This document shows positions 42,468 through 51,775 of a DNA stretch of 64,000 nt, in pieces (within the stretch, counting starts at the first letter, position 1; every line of letters starts with the position of its first letter). Both the position numbers and the translations under genes were made by a program. Under the pieces are notes generated by a model, which saw nothing but the letters and a program-made list of their open reading frames with translations, searched no databases and had not been told where the DNA came from. Origin of the DNA: Ascidiaceihabitans donghaensis (GTDB taxonomy: Bacteria > Pseudomonadota > Alphaproteobacteria > Rhodobacterales > Rhodobacteraceae); contig NZ_OMOR01000001.1 in assembly GCF_900302465.1 (NCBI RefSeq), forward strand, positions 2,232,001-2,296,000, given 5' to 3'.

Positions 42468-43939
42468 CAGCCGTCCTCGTAGACGTCCGACACCAAGCGG
42501 TTCAATGCCATAACACCCCACCCTGTGGCCCCTGTGGGTGCCAGTGCTGTTTCGGATTTCACCGATGCAACACCTGCGATATCCAAGTGGATCCACGGTG
42601 TGTCATCTTTCACAAACCGCTGCAAAAACTGCGCCGCAGTGATGGATCCTGCAGGACGCCCGCCGATATTTTTCATGTCAGCGATGCGGCTTTTCAACAT
42701 GTCGTCATATGCGTCACCCAAAGGCATGCGCCACGCGCCTTCGCCTTCGGCCTCAGCCGCTTTCAAAAATGCATTGCAGAACGTGTCATTGTTAGAAAAC
42801 ACCCCGGCGTTTTCATGCCCCAATCCGATGATGATCGCACCTGTCAGTGTTGCCAGATCAATCATTGCCTTGGGGGCAAAACGGTCCTGCGCGTACCACA
42901 TCACATCACACAACACCAAACGACCTTCGGCATCTGTGTTGATGACCTCGACAGTATCGCCTTTCATGGATGTGATCACATCCCCGGGGCGGGTTGCATT
43001 GCCAGACGGCATGTTTTCCACCAAACCGACAAGCCCTACAACATTGGCTTTCGCACCGCGCAACGCCAATGCACGCATCGTGCCCGCCACAACGCCTGCG
43101 CCCCCCATGTCCATGGTCATGTCTTCCATGCCGCCTGCAGGTTTCAGGCTGATGCCGCCAGTGTCAAACACCACGCCTTTGCCGATCAGCGCCAGTGGTG
43201 CGTCGCCCTCAGTGCCACCGTTCCATTCCATCACGACGACTTTGGACGGGCTATCCGAACCTTGACCAACCGACAAAAGCGTTCGCATTCCAAGGCTTGC
43301 CAGCGCTTCCTCATCCAAAACCTCTACCTTCAATCCCAAGTCGCGCATGTCTTCCAAGCGGTTGGCAAATTCTGTGGTTGTCAGAATGTTCGCAGGTTCG
43401 TTTGTCAAATCGCGCGTCATGAATGCGCCTTCCGCGATGGCCAACAAAGGCGAAGCGGCTTGCGTTGCGGCGTCGGGTTTGGAGCACATAATCACCACAG
43501 ACCCGGAAATGTCATCGCTGCCGGTCTTGTGATCCACAAAGGTGTAATCCCGCATCGCCAGTCCAAGTGCTACGTTTTCGACACCGCGCAAAGGCCCGGC
43601 GGCCACCAACACTTCAGCCGTGCCGCGCAGCTTGGCCAAAGTGGCCCCTGTTTTACGCGACTGCACAACCGTCGACCGACGCGCCACACGAACAATATCA
43701 AGCGCAATGGCTGCCATGCCAACAGGCATATTCAGCGTAAATGCCTGTCCGGGCTTGGTTTTTGCGAAAGCATCGCCTTCTACAGCGCGTGCGACTGCAC
43801 CTTTGGTCAAGGTGTTGCAACGCCGCGCATTGCTGTCCAAACGGCCCTCTTCATCCACAAAGATTGCCACACGGCCTGTGTGATCTTTCAGCTTTGCGAT
43901 GTCCGTCATCTCGAAACGGATGGCTGTTGGTTTTCTCAT
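42467..43939 (-). CDS. pepA: Leucyl aminopeptidase (M17)
   Basis: Cytosolic hexameric zinc/manganese aminopeptidase of the M17 family, 490 residues. The catalytic domain carries GKGVVFDTGGISLKP (Lys and Asp ligands), MEDMTMDMGGAGVVAG (Asp) and the signature NTDAEGRLVLCD (Asp and Glu ligands plus the catalytic Arg). The N-terminal domain (about 1-170) is the non-catalytic A-type macro-like domain. In some bacteria PepA also binds DNA; nothing here shows that. It is followed by holC with a 1-base overlap. Confidence 0.96.
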   Translation of the reverse strand: MRKPTAIRFEMTDIAKLKDHTGRVAIFVDEEGRLDSNARRCNTLTKGAVARAVEGDAFAKTKPGQAFTLNMPVGMAAIALDIVRVARRSTVVQSRKTGATLAKLRGTAEVLVAAGPLRGVENVALGLAMRDYTFVDHKTGSDDISGSVVIMCSKPDAATQAASPLLAIAEGAFMTRDLTNEPANILTTTEFANRLEDMRDLGLKVEVLDEEALASLGMRTLLSVGQGSDSPSKVVVMEWNGGTEGDAPLALIGKGVVFDTGGISLKPAGGMEDMTMDMGGAGVVAGTMRALALRGAKANVVGLVGLVENMPSGNATRPGDVITSMKGDTVEVINTDAEGRLVLCDVMWYAQDRFAPKAMIDLATLTGAIIIGLGHENAGVFSNNDTFCNAFLKAAEAEGEGAWRMPLGDAYDDMLKSRIADMKNIGGRPAGSITAAQFLQRFVKDDTPWIHLDIAGVASVKSETALAPTGATGWGVMALNRLVSDVYEDG

Positions 43940-44087
43940 TGGGGGACCCTTTCATGGAGGCGGCATGCGATGTTTCGCCAAGACCTAGCGCGACCGCTAT
44001 GAAAAAACCAGATAACAGTTTTCCCCGCGCCCCGCTTGCCCTATTGTGGCTGCAAACGAAAAACACGACAGACCTTGGGGGAAATGA

Positions 44088-45212
44088 GTGGCCAAACTCG
44101 ACAGATATGTCCTGTCGCAGCTTCTGCTGTTGTTTGGATTCTTTTCACTGGTTCTGGTGGCCGTGCTTTGGATCAACCGCGCCGTGGTTTTGTTTGACCG
44201 GTTGATCAGCGATGGCCAGACCGCTTTGGTCTTTTTGGAATTCACCGCACTGAGCCTGCCCAAGTTGATTACGACAGTGTTGCCCTTGGCGACTTTTGCC
44301 GCCTCCGTTTACGTCACCAACCGCATGAACAATGAAAGCGAACTGACGGTGATGCACGCCACAGGCAGCAGCCCATGGCGCTTGGCCCGTCCTGTTTTTA
44401 TCTTCGGTTTGATTTCGGCCGCCATGATGTCGCTGCTCAGCCATGTCTTGGTGCCTTCGGCGCAGGCTTTGGTCAGTGAACGCGAAGCCGAGATATCCCA
44501 AAACGTCACCGCCCGCCTTTTGACAGAAGGCACCTTTCTGAACCCCACCAAAGGTGTCACCTTTTACACCCGCGAAATCGATGACGAAGGCGTGTTGCGG
44601 GATGTGTTTTTGTCCGACAGGCGTGCGCCTGTAGAAACGGTCACCTACACAGCCTCAGAGGCGTATCTGGTGCGCAACGGGGATGGCAGCACATTGATTA
44701 TGGTGGATGGGCTGGCGCAGCGGCTCAACACCCAGACCCAGACTTTGTCCACGGCAAAGTTTGCGGACTTTTCTTTTGATATCAGCGCCATCGTCAAATC
44801 CGACGACGGCAAATCGACCTCGATCAGGCATCTTAATTCCTTGGCTTTGATGCAGGACTGGGATGTGATTGCCGATCAAACCGGCGCCAAACGCGGCAGC
44901 ATTGCCGAAGAATTTCACAGCCGCTTTGCGCAGCCGTTGTTTTGTGTCGCTGCTGCGTTGATCGGGTTTTCGACACTTTTGATCGGCGGCTTTTCACGCT
45001 TTGGCGTGTGGCGCGAAGTTGTGATTGCATTTGGCTTGTTGATCTTCATAGACGGGGCGCGATCGGCTTTGGTTGATACCGTCGTTCAGGACGCATCCAA
45101 ATGGTTCGTGATGTATGTGCCTGCACTGATCGGAGCGGCTTTGGTTGCGGGAATGTTGTTCACCGCCGCCCACCCCAGATGGTGGCGCCGTCGCAAAGAG
45201 GTGGCGCTATGA
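44088..45212 (+). CDS. lptF: LPS export ABC transporter permease LptF
   Basis: Inner-membrane partner of LptG in the LptB2FGC transporter that extracts lipopolysaccharide. The product is 374 residues. The first segment (about 8-32, LLLLFGFFSLVLVAVLWINR) and helices at about 55-75, 100-122, 275-300, 305-325 and 335-360 surround a periplasmic beta domain (about 125-270). The start is GTG at 44088 with GGGGGAAA upstream; an ATG four bases earlier is out of frame. The stop overlaps lptG (ATGA). The gene is divergent from pepA. Confidence 0.94.
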   Translation: MAKLDRYVLSQLLLLFGFFSLVLVAVLWINRAVVLFDRLISDGQTALVFLEFTALSLPKLITTVLPLATFAASVYVTNRMNNESELTVMHATGSSPWRLARPVFIFGLISAAMMSLLSHVLVPSAQALVSEREAEISQNVTARLLTEGTFLNPTKGVTFYTREIDDEGVLRDVFLSDRRAPVETVTYTASEAYLVRNGDGSTLIMVDGLAQRLNTQTQTLSTAKFADFSFDISAIVKSDDGKSTSIRHLNSLALMQDWDVIADQTGAKRGSIAEEFHSRFAQPLFCVAAALIGFSTLLIGGFSRFGVWREVVIAFGLLIFIDGARSALVDTVVQDASKWFVMYVPALIGAALVAGMLFTAAHPRWWRRRKEVAL

Positions 45213-46306
45213 TTTTACATTTCTACTTTGCCCGCCGTTTTGCCATGAGTTTTTTGATCATTACGGGCGTCTTTTTGACGTTGGTTGTTTTGGTCGATCT
45301 GATTGAGCAAACCCGCCGCTTTTCGGATATGGGGGTCACATTGGGGCAACGTCTGACACTGTCTTTGTTGAACGCCCCCGAGACCATCAACCAGATTTTG
45401 CCATTGATCATGATCCTGGCAACTGTGGTTTTGTTTATCAGCCTTGCGCGGTCTTCCGAATTGGTGGTGGCACGTGCCGCCGGGCGCTCAGCCATGCGCA
45501 CCCTTATGTCACCTGTCGTGGTGGCTTTGATCATCGGATGTATGGGGGTGGGTATGCTGACCCCTATCGTGGCCGCCACAACAAAGCGTTACAGCGCATT
45601 GGTGGACGGCTACCGCAGTGGTGGCGCATCGACCCTGTCCATCAGCGCGGAAGGCCTGTGGTTGCGCCAAGGCAGCGAAAGCGGCCAAACGGTTATTCGC
45701 GCAAGCCAGTCCAACGCAGATGCGTCCGTGCTGTATGACGTGACCTTCATGGAATACGGCGAAAACGGCAGCCCTTTGCGGCGCATCGAGGCCAAAAGCG
45801 CCGCTTTGCAGTTGGGGGCATGGTCTTTACGCAGCGCCAAGGAATGGCCATTGCAAGCCGGCATCAACCCTGAGGGCAACGCCACAACACACGAGTTGCT
45901 AGAGGTGCCATCGTCCTTGACCCTGGACCGCATCCGCGAAAGCCTTGGCACACCGGCCAGTGTAGCCATCTGGGACATGCCCGAGTTCATCGCGCAATTG
46001 GAACAAGCCGGTTTTTCCGCGCGCCGCCACAAGGTCTGGATGCAGGCCGAACTGGCACGGCCCGCGTTCTTGATGGCGATGGTTCTTGTTGCCGCGGCCT
46101 TCACCATGCGCCATACCCGTTTTGGGGGGACGGGCATTGCTGTGCTGTCCGCAGTTCTAATGGGGTTTGGGCTGTATTTTATGCGTAGTTTTGCGCAGAT
46201 TTTAGGGGAAAACGGGCAGATTCCCACCGTTTTGGCAGCATGGGCGCCACCTGCTGCCGCGATTCTATTGGCTGTTGGCCTCTTGTTGCATGCGGAGGAT
46301 GGATGA
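45209..46306 (+). CDS. lptG: LPS export ABC transporter permease LptG
   Basis: The product is 365 residues with the same plan as LptF: six transmembrane segments in two groups (ARRFAMSFLIITGVFLTLVV near the N-terminus, the last group near residues 285-360) and a periplasmic beta-jellyroll region between (about 130-270). It carries the Arg/Asp pattern LVVLVDLIEQTRRFSDMG after the first helix. The start overlaps the lptF stop and its stop overlaps lptD, both by 4 bases. Confidence 0.94.
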   Translation: MILHFYFARRFAMSFLIITGVFLTLVVLVDLIEQTRRFSDMGVTLGQRLTLSLLNAPETINQILPLIMILATVVLFISLARSSELVVARAAGRSAMRTLMSPVVVALIIGCMGVGMLTPIVAATTKRYSALVDGYRSGGASTLSISAEGLWLRQGSESGQTVIRASQSNADASVLYDVTFMEYGENGSPLRRIEAKSAALQLGAWSLRSAKEWPLQAGINPEGNATTHELLEVPSSLTLDRIRESLGTPASVAIWDMPEFIAQLEQAGFSARRHKVWMQAELARPAFLMAMVLVAAAFTMRHTRFGGTGIAVLSAVLMGFGLYFMRSFAQILGENGQIPTVLAAWAPPAAAILLAVGLLLHAEDG

Positions 46307-48456
46307 TCCGTAATCTGGCAGTTGCATGTATTTTGGCTTGCGCCCCTTTGGCGGTTCTTGCACAAGATACCCCACCGCCGCCTGCGGCTTTGGTCGCGGA
46401 CAGTGTAGAAGTCACCCGTGACCGCGTCTTAATCGCAACAGGCAACGTCGAGATATTCCAAGGCGACACCCGCCTTCGTGCGCAAGGCGTGACATATGAC
46501 GCCCGCAATGGCTCGCTGGTTTTGACAGGGCCGATTTTACTGCAAGACGGGCCCGACATCGTGGTTGTGGCGGATCAGGCAGAGCTGAGCAAAGACCTGC
46601 AAGACGGGCTTTTGATCGGTGCGCGCGTTGTGATGAACGAACAGTTGCAGTTGGCCGCTGTGGAAATGAACCGCGTCGGCGGGCGCTACACCCAGCTTTA
46701 CAAAACTGCCGTGACATCGTGCCATGTCTGCGACAGCGGCAAAGCCCCCTTGTGGCAAATCCGTGCAAAGCGCGTTGTACATGACCAGCAAGAACAACAG
46801 CTGTACTTTGATCGCGCCCAGTTTCGCATTCGCAATGTGCCGGTGTTTTACTTGCCGCGCCTACGCCTGCCCGACCCGACTTTGGAACGCGCCAGCGGGT
46901 TTCTGATCCCGTCGCTGCGCACAACGTCGCAATTGGGAACAGGCATAATCGTTCCGTATTTTATCAAGCTTGGCGATCATCGGGACCTGACACTTAGCCC
47001 CTATTGGTCCGCACGCACAGACACGTTGAATTTCCGCTATCGTCAGGCGTTCAAAACGGGCCGCATTTCCTTCGAAGGTGCCTATACCCGGGATGATCTG
47101 CGCCCCGGCGAAGATCGCGGTTATTTGTTCGGGGAAGGCCGTTTTGATCTGGAACGCGGCTATGTTCTAAGCTTTGCTTTGGAAACCACATCGGATGACG
47201 CCTATCTGATCGACTATGGCATCACCGACGCGGACCGCTTGACGAGCGAGCTGGCTTTGACGCGGGCCAGACGTGACAAATACATACGGGCAGCCGTGAT
47301 CAACTTCCGGACCTTGCGCGAAGGCGAAGTGAACAAGACCTTGCCGACGAACGTCATCGAAGCGACGTATGAACAACGCTTTTTCCCCAACCAGCTTGGC
47401 GGCGAATTTCGTATTGCGGCCAACGCCCATGGTCATTTCCGCCAATCCGGTGATCCCAACGATACAAATGGCGATGGCATTGCAGACGGGCGGGATGTGC
47501 TGCGTCTGAACCTCGAAGCGGACTGGCACCGTCAATGGACCTTCCGCAACGGGCTGCAGGCGGATTTTGGCATCGGGTTTGCCGCAGATCTGTTCCACGT
47601 CAAACAGGATGCGTTTTTCACCGATCCGGACTCTGACATCGTGCCCCGTACATCGCTGACCTTGCGCTATCCGATGGTGCGTCAGGGCCCTAATGGTCGC
47701 CAACTGCTGGAACCTGTGCTGCAAATTGGTGCGACGGGTGGATCAAACCTGAACATTCCCAACGAGGAAAGCACCCGCGTCGAATTCGACGAAGGCAACC
47801 TGTTGTCCCTGTCACGTTTCCCGCGCCCTGACCGGCGCGAACGCAGCGCCACCGCTGCAATCGGGATCAACTGGAGCCACTTTGGCAACGAAGGCTGGGA
47901 CAGTCATCTGACCTTCGGCCAAGTCATTCGCCGCCGTGCCAACACCGATTTTTCTGACACATCCGGCCTTGCCGGAACACATTCCGATTTCTTGCTGGCT
48001 GGACAACTCAAATCCGAAGGCGGGTTTTCTGTGACGGGCCGCGCCCTGTTCAACGAAAAGTTCGACGTCTCCAAAGCCGAATTGCGCGGTGATTGGGCCG
48101 GACAACGCAGCAGCTTTGGCACCTCTTATGTGTGGCTGACCGCGGATGCCGCAGAGGACCGTCCCACAGCCGTATCGGAACTGACGTTTGATGGCACCTA
48201 CAAGCTGAGCAATGTGTGGACCGCCAATGCGAACTGGCGATACGATTTGGTGGATGACCGCGCGGCCAGCGCCGGTTTGGGCATCCAATACGTCAATGAA
48301 TGTGTTACAGTCGATTTCTCTGTGAAGCGGCGCTATACATCCTCAACAAGTGTTGAGCCTTCGACCAATCTGGGCTTTACAATATCCTTGCGCGGTTTTT
48401 CAGCCTCCAATGGAACTGAAAGATACGCCAACTCATGCGAAACAAAAACAAGATGA
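46303..48456 (+). CDS. lptD: LPS assembly outer-membrane protein LptD
   Basis: Outer-membrane beta-barrel that inserts LPS at the cell surface with LptE. The product is 717 residues. The signal peptide MIRNLAVACILACAPLAVLA ends near residue 20. An LptA-like (OstA) N-terminal domain with RVLIATGNVEIFQGDTRLRA spans about 30-150. TSCHVCDSGKAPLWQIRAKR holds a Cys pair that may form the structural disulfide, and a C-terminal Cys pair is seen in QYVNECVT and RYANSCETK. The rest is a beta-barrel with alternating residues. The start overlaps the lptG stop (ATGA). Confidence 0.95.
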   Translation: MIRNLAVACILACAPLAVLAQDTPPPPAALVADSVEVTRDRVLIATGNVEIFQGDTRLRAQGVTYDARNGSLVLTGPILLQDGPDIVVVADQAELSKDLQDGLLIGARVVMNEQLQLAAVEMNRVGGRYTQLYKTAVTSCHVCDSGKAPLWQIRAKRVVHDQQEQQLYFDRAQFRIRNVPVFYLPRLRLPDPTLERASGFLIPSLRTTSQLGTGIIVPYFIKLGDHRDLTLSPYWSARTDTLNFRYRQAFKTGRISFEGAYTRDDLRPGEDRGYLFGEGRFDLERGYVLSFALETTSDDAYLIDYGITDADRLTSELALTRARRDKYIRAAVINFRTLREGEVNKTLPTNVIEATYEQRFFPNQLGGEFRIAANAHGHFRQSGDPNDTNGDGIADGRDVLRLNLEADWHRQWTFRNGLQADFGIGFAADLFHVKQDAFFTDPDSDIVPRTSLTLRYPMVRQGPNGRQLLEPVLQIGATGGSNLNIPNEESTRVEFDEGNLLSLSRFPRPDRRERSATAAIGINWSHFGNEGWDSHLTFGQVIRRRANTDFSDTSGLAGTHSDFLLAGQLKSEGGFSVTGRALFNEKFDVSKAELRGDWAGQRSSFGTSYVWLTADAAEDRPTAVSELTFDGTYKLSNVWTANANWRYDLVDDRAASAGLGIQYVNECVTVDFSVKRRYTSSTSVEPSTNLGFTISLRGFSASNGTERYANSCETKTR

Positions 48457-49673
48457 GCAGTAAACCGATGAAACGATCCGTCCTTGCCTTGGCGCTCACT
48501 GCGGCCCTCGTGTTGCCTGCCACAGCCCAAAACCTGTTTAAACCCGTCGTGCAAGTCAACGACAGCATTGTCACGGAATTCGAAGTCAACCAGCGCATCC
48601 GCTTTTTGCAAATCATTGGCGCCCCCGGTGGCACGCGTGATGCTGCCATTGAAGCGCTGATCGAAGACCGCTTGCGGATCGAGGCAACCCGCGACGCAGG
48701 TCTTGTGTTGACGGAAGAAGGCGTCACCGCGTCGATGGCAGAATTCGCCACACGCGGCAACATTGAGCTGCCCGAATTTGTGCGCCTGTTGGGGCAAGCC
48801 GGTGTATCGCAGGAAACGTTCCGTGATTTCGTCACAGTCAACATTGCGTGGCGCGACCTGATCCGGGCGCGATATGGCAACCGTGTTCAAATTTCATCTG
48901 CGGAAATTGACCGCGCATTGGCCGCGTCCAGTGACCAAGGCAGCATTCGCATTCTGCTGTCTGAAATTATCATTCCCGCCCCACCCCCGAAGGCCGCCCA
49001 AGTGCAGGCTTTGGCGGAACGGATTGCCCAAGCCAAAAGCATCGCTGAATTTTCAAGCTTTGCCCGACAGCATTCTGCCACGGCCACACGGACACGCGGC
49101 GGACGGCTGGATTGGGTGCCGCTTAGCAATATGCCGCCTCAGTTGCGCGGCGTGATTTTGGGGCTTAGCGTGGGTGAAATCACGCAGCCACTGCCCATTC
49201 CCGGTGCCGTGGCCCTGTTCCAACTGCGCGACATTGAAGAAACGGACGCGCCTGCCCCCGAATTCGCAGCCGTAGAGTATGCCGCATACTACATGGCAGG
49301 TGGCCGGTCTCAGGCGACCTTGTCCGCAGCCGAAGCCCTGAAAGCCAAAATCGATGTTTGTGATGATCTTTATGGCGTCGCCAAAGGCCAACCCGAATCC
49401 GCGTTGGATCGCGGCAGCTTGGCCCCTGCGGACATCCCCCAAGACATCGCCATCGAACTGGCAAAACTGGACCCCGGCGAAGTCTCGACCAACCTAACAC
49501 GGTCCAACGGCGAAACACTGGTCTTTTTGATGCTGTGCGGCCGCACTGCTGCACTGAACGAAGAAACCGATCGTGAAACAGTTGCAGCCGGCCTGCGTCA
49601 ACAACAGTTGACGGGCCTGTCTGACAGTCTTTTGGAACAGTTGCGTGCGGACGCTCGTATCGAATACAAGTGA
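48453..49673 (+). CDS. surA: SurA-type periplasmic chaperone/peptidyl-prolyl isomerase
   Basis: Periplasmic chaperone for outer-membrane proteins, including LptD. The product is 406 residues from the ATG that overlaps the lptD stop (48453); an ATG at 48435 is also in frame. The signal peptide KRSVLALALTAALVLPATAQ ends near residue 26. The SurA N-domain (about 28-150) is helical with QRIRFLQIIGAPGGTRDAAI. One parvulin (PpiC) domain lies at about 160-275 (SEIIIPAPPPKAAQ to GAVALFQLRDIEE); a second is degenerate or missing. Escherichia coli SurA has two. The stop overlaps pdxA (GTGA). Confidence 0.9.
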   Translation: MSSKPMKRSVLALALTAALVLPATAQNLFKPVVQVNDSIVTEFEVNQRIRFLQIIGAPGGTRDAAIEALIEDRLRIEATRDAGLVLTEEGVTASMAEFATRGNIELPEFVRLLGQAGVSQETFRDFVTVNIAWRDLIRARYGNRVQISSAEIDRALAASSDQGSIRILLSEIIIPAPPPKAAQVQALAERIAQAKSIAEFSSFARQHSATATRTRGGRLDWVPLSNMPPQLRGVILGLSVGEITQPLPIPGAVALFQLRDIEETDAPAPEFAAVEYAAYYMAGGRSQATLSAAEALKAKIDVCDDLYGVAKGQPESALDRGSLAPADIPQDIAIELAKLDPGEVSTNLTRSNGETLVFLMLCGRTAALNEETDRETVAAGLRQQQLTGLSDSLLEQLRADARIEYK

Positions 49674-50635
49674 CACTGCCGATCGTTATAAGCTGCGGTG
49701 AGCCTGCGGGTATTGGCCCCGAGGTCGCCGCAAAAGCTTATCAGGTTTTGCGCTCTACGGTGCCCATGGCCTATGTGGGGGACCCCAGACATCTGCCAGC
49801 AGACACACCTGTTGTGGGCATTGACCATCCGTCAGAAGCAGCAAATGCCATGGCGCAAGGGCTTCCTGTTCTGACCTATGGTTTTGCCGGACATTCAACG
49901 CCCGGGCACCCCGATCCGAAAGACGCGCAAGGTGTCATCGATGTTATCGCGGCTTGTGTGGATTGGGTCACCCAAGGCCATGCCAGCGCAATCTGTACTG
50001 CCCCCATTCACAAAAAAGCGCTGCAAGACGGGGCCCAGTTTGCCTACCCCGGACATACTGAATACCTAGAGGCTTTGGCAGGCAACGGGGCACATGCCGT
50101 TATGATGCTTGCCAGTGATGCGCTGCGCGTGGTGCCCACAACAATCCACATCCCGCTGGCTGATGTGCCTGCGGCGCTGACGCCTGCAGTGTTGCGTGAC
50201 ACCATCGCCATCACGCACCGCGACCTGCAACGTCAATTCCAGATCAATGCCCCCCGCCTTGCCATCGCGGGTTTGAACCCCCACGCAGGCGAAGGCGGTA
50301 AAATGGGCCGACAAGAGGTCGATTGGATAGCCGACCTTGTGCGTGACATGGTGGCAGAGGGCTATGACCTGACCGGCCCCCTGCCCGCGGACACGATGTT
50401 CCACGCCGCAGCCCGCGCCAAATATGACGCCGCGATTTGCATGTACCACGATCAAGCACTTATTCCGATAAAAACGCTGGCTTTTGACAAGGGCGTCAAC
50501 GTCACGCTTGGACTTCCCTTCATTCGTACTTCGCCGGATCATGGCACAGCCTTTGATATTGCAGGCAAAGGCATCGCCGATGAAACCAGCATGGTAGAGG
50601 CCCTGAAACTGGCCCAAAAGATGAGCAAAACATGA
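49670..50635 (+). CDS. pdxA: 4-hydroxythreonine-4-phosphate dehydrogenase
   Basis: Oxidises 4-phosphohydroxy-L-threonine in the DXP-dependent synthesis of pyridoxal 5'-phosphate. The product is 321 residues. [16 protein letters not shown] opens the fold, [20 protein letters not shown] follows, and the metal-binding His residues are in FPGHTEYLE-like [31 protein letters not shown], and [12 protein letters not shown]. The start is GTG, overlapping the surA stop. The surA-pdxA-rsmA order is conserved in many proteobacteria. Confidence 0.97.
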   Translation: MTLPIVISCGEPAGIGPEVAAKAYQVLRSTVPMAYVGDPRHLPADTPVVGIDHPSEAANAMAQGLPVLTYGFAGHSTPGHPDPKDAQGVIDVIAACVDWVTQGHASAICTAPIHKKALQDGAQFAYPGHTEYLEALAGNGAHAVMMLASDALRVVPTTIHIPLADVPAALTPAVLRDTIAITHRDLQRQFQINAPRLAIAGLNPHAGEGGKMGRQEVDWIADLVRDMVAEGYDLTGPLPADTMFHAAARAKYDAAICMYHDQALIPIKTLAFDKGVNVTLGLPFIRTSPDHGTAFDIAGKGIADETSMVEALKLAQKMSKT

Positions 50636-51474
50636 GCCAGATCGACACCCTTCCCCCGTTGCGGGATGTGATTGCCACCCATGAGCTAAGTGCGCGCAAA
50701 TCCTTGGGGCAGAATTTTCTGCTGGATCTGAACCTGACGGCAAAGATTGCACGACAAGCCGGTGATCTGACGGGCTGTGATGTGCTTGAAATCGGCCCCG
50801 GTCCGGGCGGGTTAACACGTGGTTTGCTCAGCGAAGGGGCGCGGCGGGTACTGGCGATTGAAAAAGATCCGCGTTGCTTGCCTGCACTGAACGAAATCGC
50901 CCAAGCCTACCCCGACCGTTTGCAGGTCATTGAAGGTGATGCATTGGACATTGACCCGCTTGTGCATCTGAGCCCACCCATTCGGGTGGCAGCAAACCTG
51001 CCCTATAATGTGGGAACCGAACTTTTGGTGAGGTGGTTGACGCCCAAAGACTGGCCGCCTTTCTGGGACAGCTTGACGTTGATGTTTCAACGCGAAGTGG
51101 CACAGCGGATCGTGGCGCAGCCGGGGTCAAAGGCCTATGGGCGTTTGGCCATTCTGGCACAATGGCGTGCAGAGGCAGAAATCGTGCTGTCGTTGCCGCC
51201 CGGGGCCTTCACGCCACCGCCAAAAGTTTCCAGTGCTGTGGTGCATTTGAAGGCGTTGGCTGAACCGCGCTTTCCTGCCAAGGCAGCAACGCTGTCGCGC
51301 ATTGTCGCTGCCGGGTTCGGGCAACGTCGAAAGATGCTGCGTGCGTCATTAAAAAGTGTCGCACCCGATATAGAAGACCGTATGCGTGAAGCGGGTATCA
51401 AACCCACAGACCGTGCGGAGCAAATCCCGCTGGAAGGGTTTTGCGCTTTGGCCCGTGCCGTGGATGCAGCTTAA
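50632..51474 (+). CDS. rsmA: 16S rRNA A1518/A1519 dimethyltransferase RsmA (KsgA)
   Basis: SAM-dependent enzyme dimethylating two adenosines of 16S helix 45, a late step of 30S assembly. The product is 280 residues. [20 protein letters not shown] begins the fold, [16 protein letters not shown] is the SAM loop, [18 protein letters not shown] is the NLPY catalytic motif, and [20 protein letters not shown] and [14 protein letters not shown] end the domain. The start overlaps the pdxA stop by 4 bases (ATGA). It converges with a small gene one base after its stop. Confidence 0.98.
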   Translation: MSQIDTLPPLRDVIATHELSARKSLGQNFLLDLNLTAKIARQAGDLTGCDVLEIGPGPGGLTRGLLSEGARRVLAIEKDPRCLPALNEIAQAYPDRLQVIEGDALDIDPLVHLSPPIRVAANLPYNVGTELLVRWLTPKDWPPFWDSLTLMFQREVAQRIVAQPGSKAYGRLAILAQWRAEAEIVLSLPPGAFTPPPKVSSAVVHLKALAEPRFPAKAATLSRIVAAGFGQRRKMLRASLKSVAPDIEDRMREAGIKPTDRAEQIPLEGFCALARAVDAA

Positions 51475-51475
51475 A

Positions 51476-51655
51476 TCAGCCCTTTTTGTCGCGGGCCGCT
51501 TTTTCTTCTTTTGTCAGCTTGTTGTTCCAAACATTGTTGCTTAGGCCCAGTTCAGGCTTCAACGGTTTGGTTTTGCCAACGCTGACCTTGCCGCCTTTGT
51601 TCAGAAATTCCTGAATAAGTGCGTCGTCTGTGGTTTCTTTTGGGACATGTTTCAT
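51476..51655 (-). CDS. Small lysine-rich protein, unknown function
   Basis: The product is 59 residues from the ATG at 51655: MKHVPKETTDDALIQEFLNK then GGKVSVGKTKPLKPELGLSN. The frame is open up to 51724, but the upstream part is hydrophobic/Arg-rich and less plausible. It ends in a basic helix (NKLTKEEKAARDKKG). No named family is recognised. It lies at the end of the prfA-prmC-DUF4167 direction and its stop meets the rsmA stop. Confidence 0.6.
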   Translation of the reverse strand: MKHVPKETTDDALIQEFLNKGGKVSVGKTKPLKPELGLSNNVWNNKLTKEEKAARDKKG

Positions 51656-51725
51656 AGCCAAAAGCCTACGTGTGGCAAACCGCACTGACAACAGCGTTTC
51701 GTGCACAAACTGTCCAACACGCAAA

Positions 51726-51752
51726 AAAAGCCCCGCGACTGGCAGGGCTTTT
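51726..51752 (-). terminator. Terminator downstream of the DUF4167 gene
   Basis: AAAAGCCC at 51726-51733 pairs with GGGCTTTT at 51745-51752. Read on the minus strand, the hairpin is followed by a T-run (from the A-run at 51723-51729) and sits 24 bases after the DUF4167 stop at 51776, fitting transcription in that direction. Confidence 0.75.
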
Positions 51753-51775
51753 GTCTTCGTCGTGTTTTTACGCGA

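Noticed and set aside
42269-44002. A 577-codon open frame on the plus strand, antisense to pepA and holC
   Set aside because: It lies opposite two clearly recognisable genes, is rich in Cys, His and Arg as expected of antisense to GC-rich coding DNA, and shows no recognisable domain.
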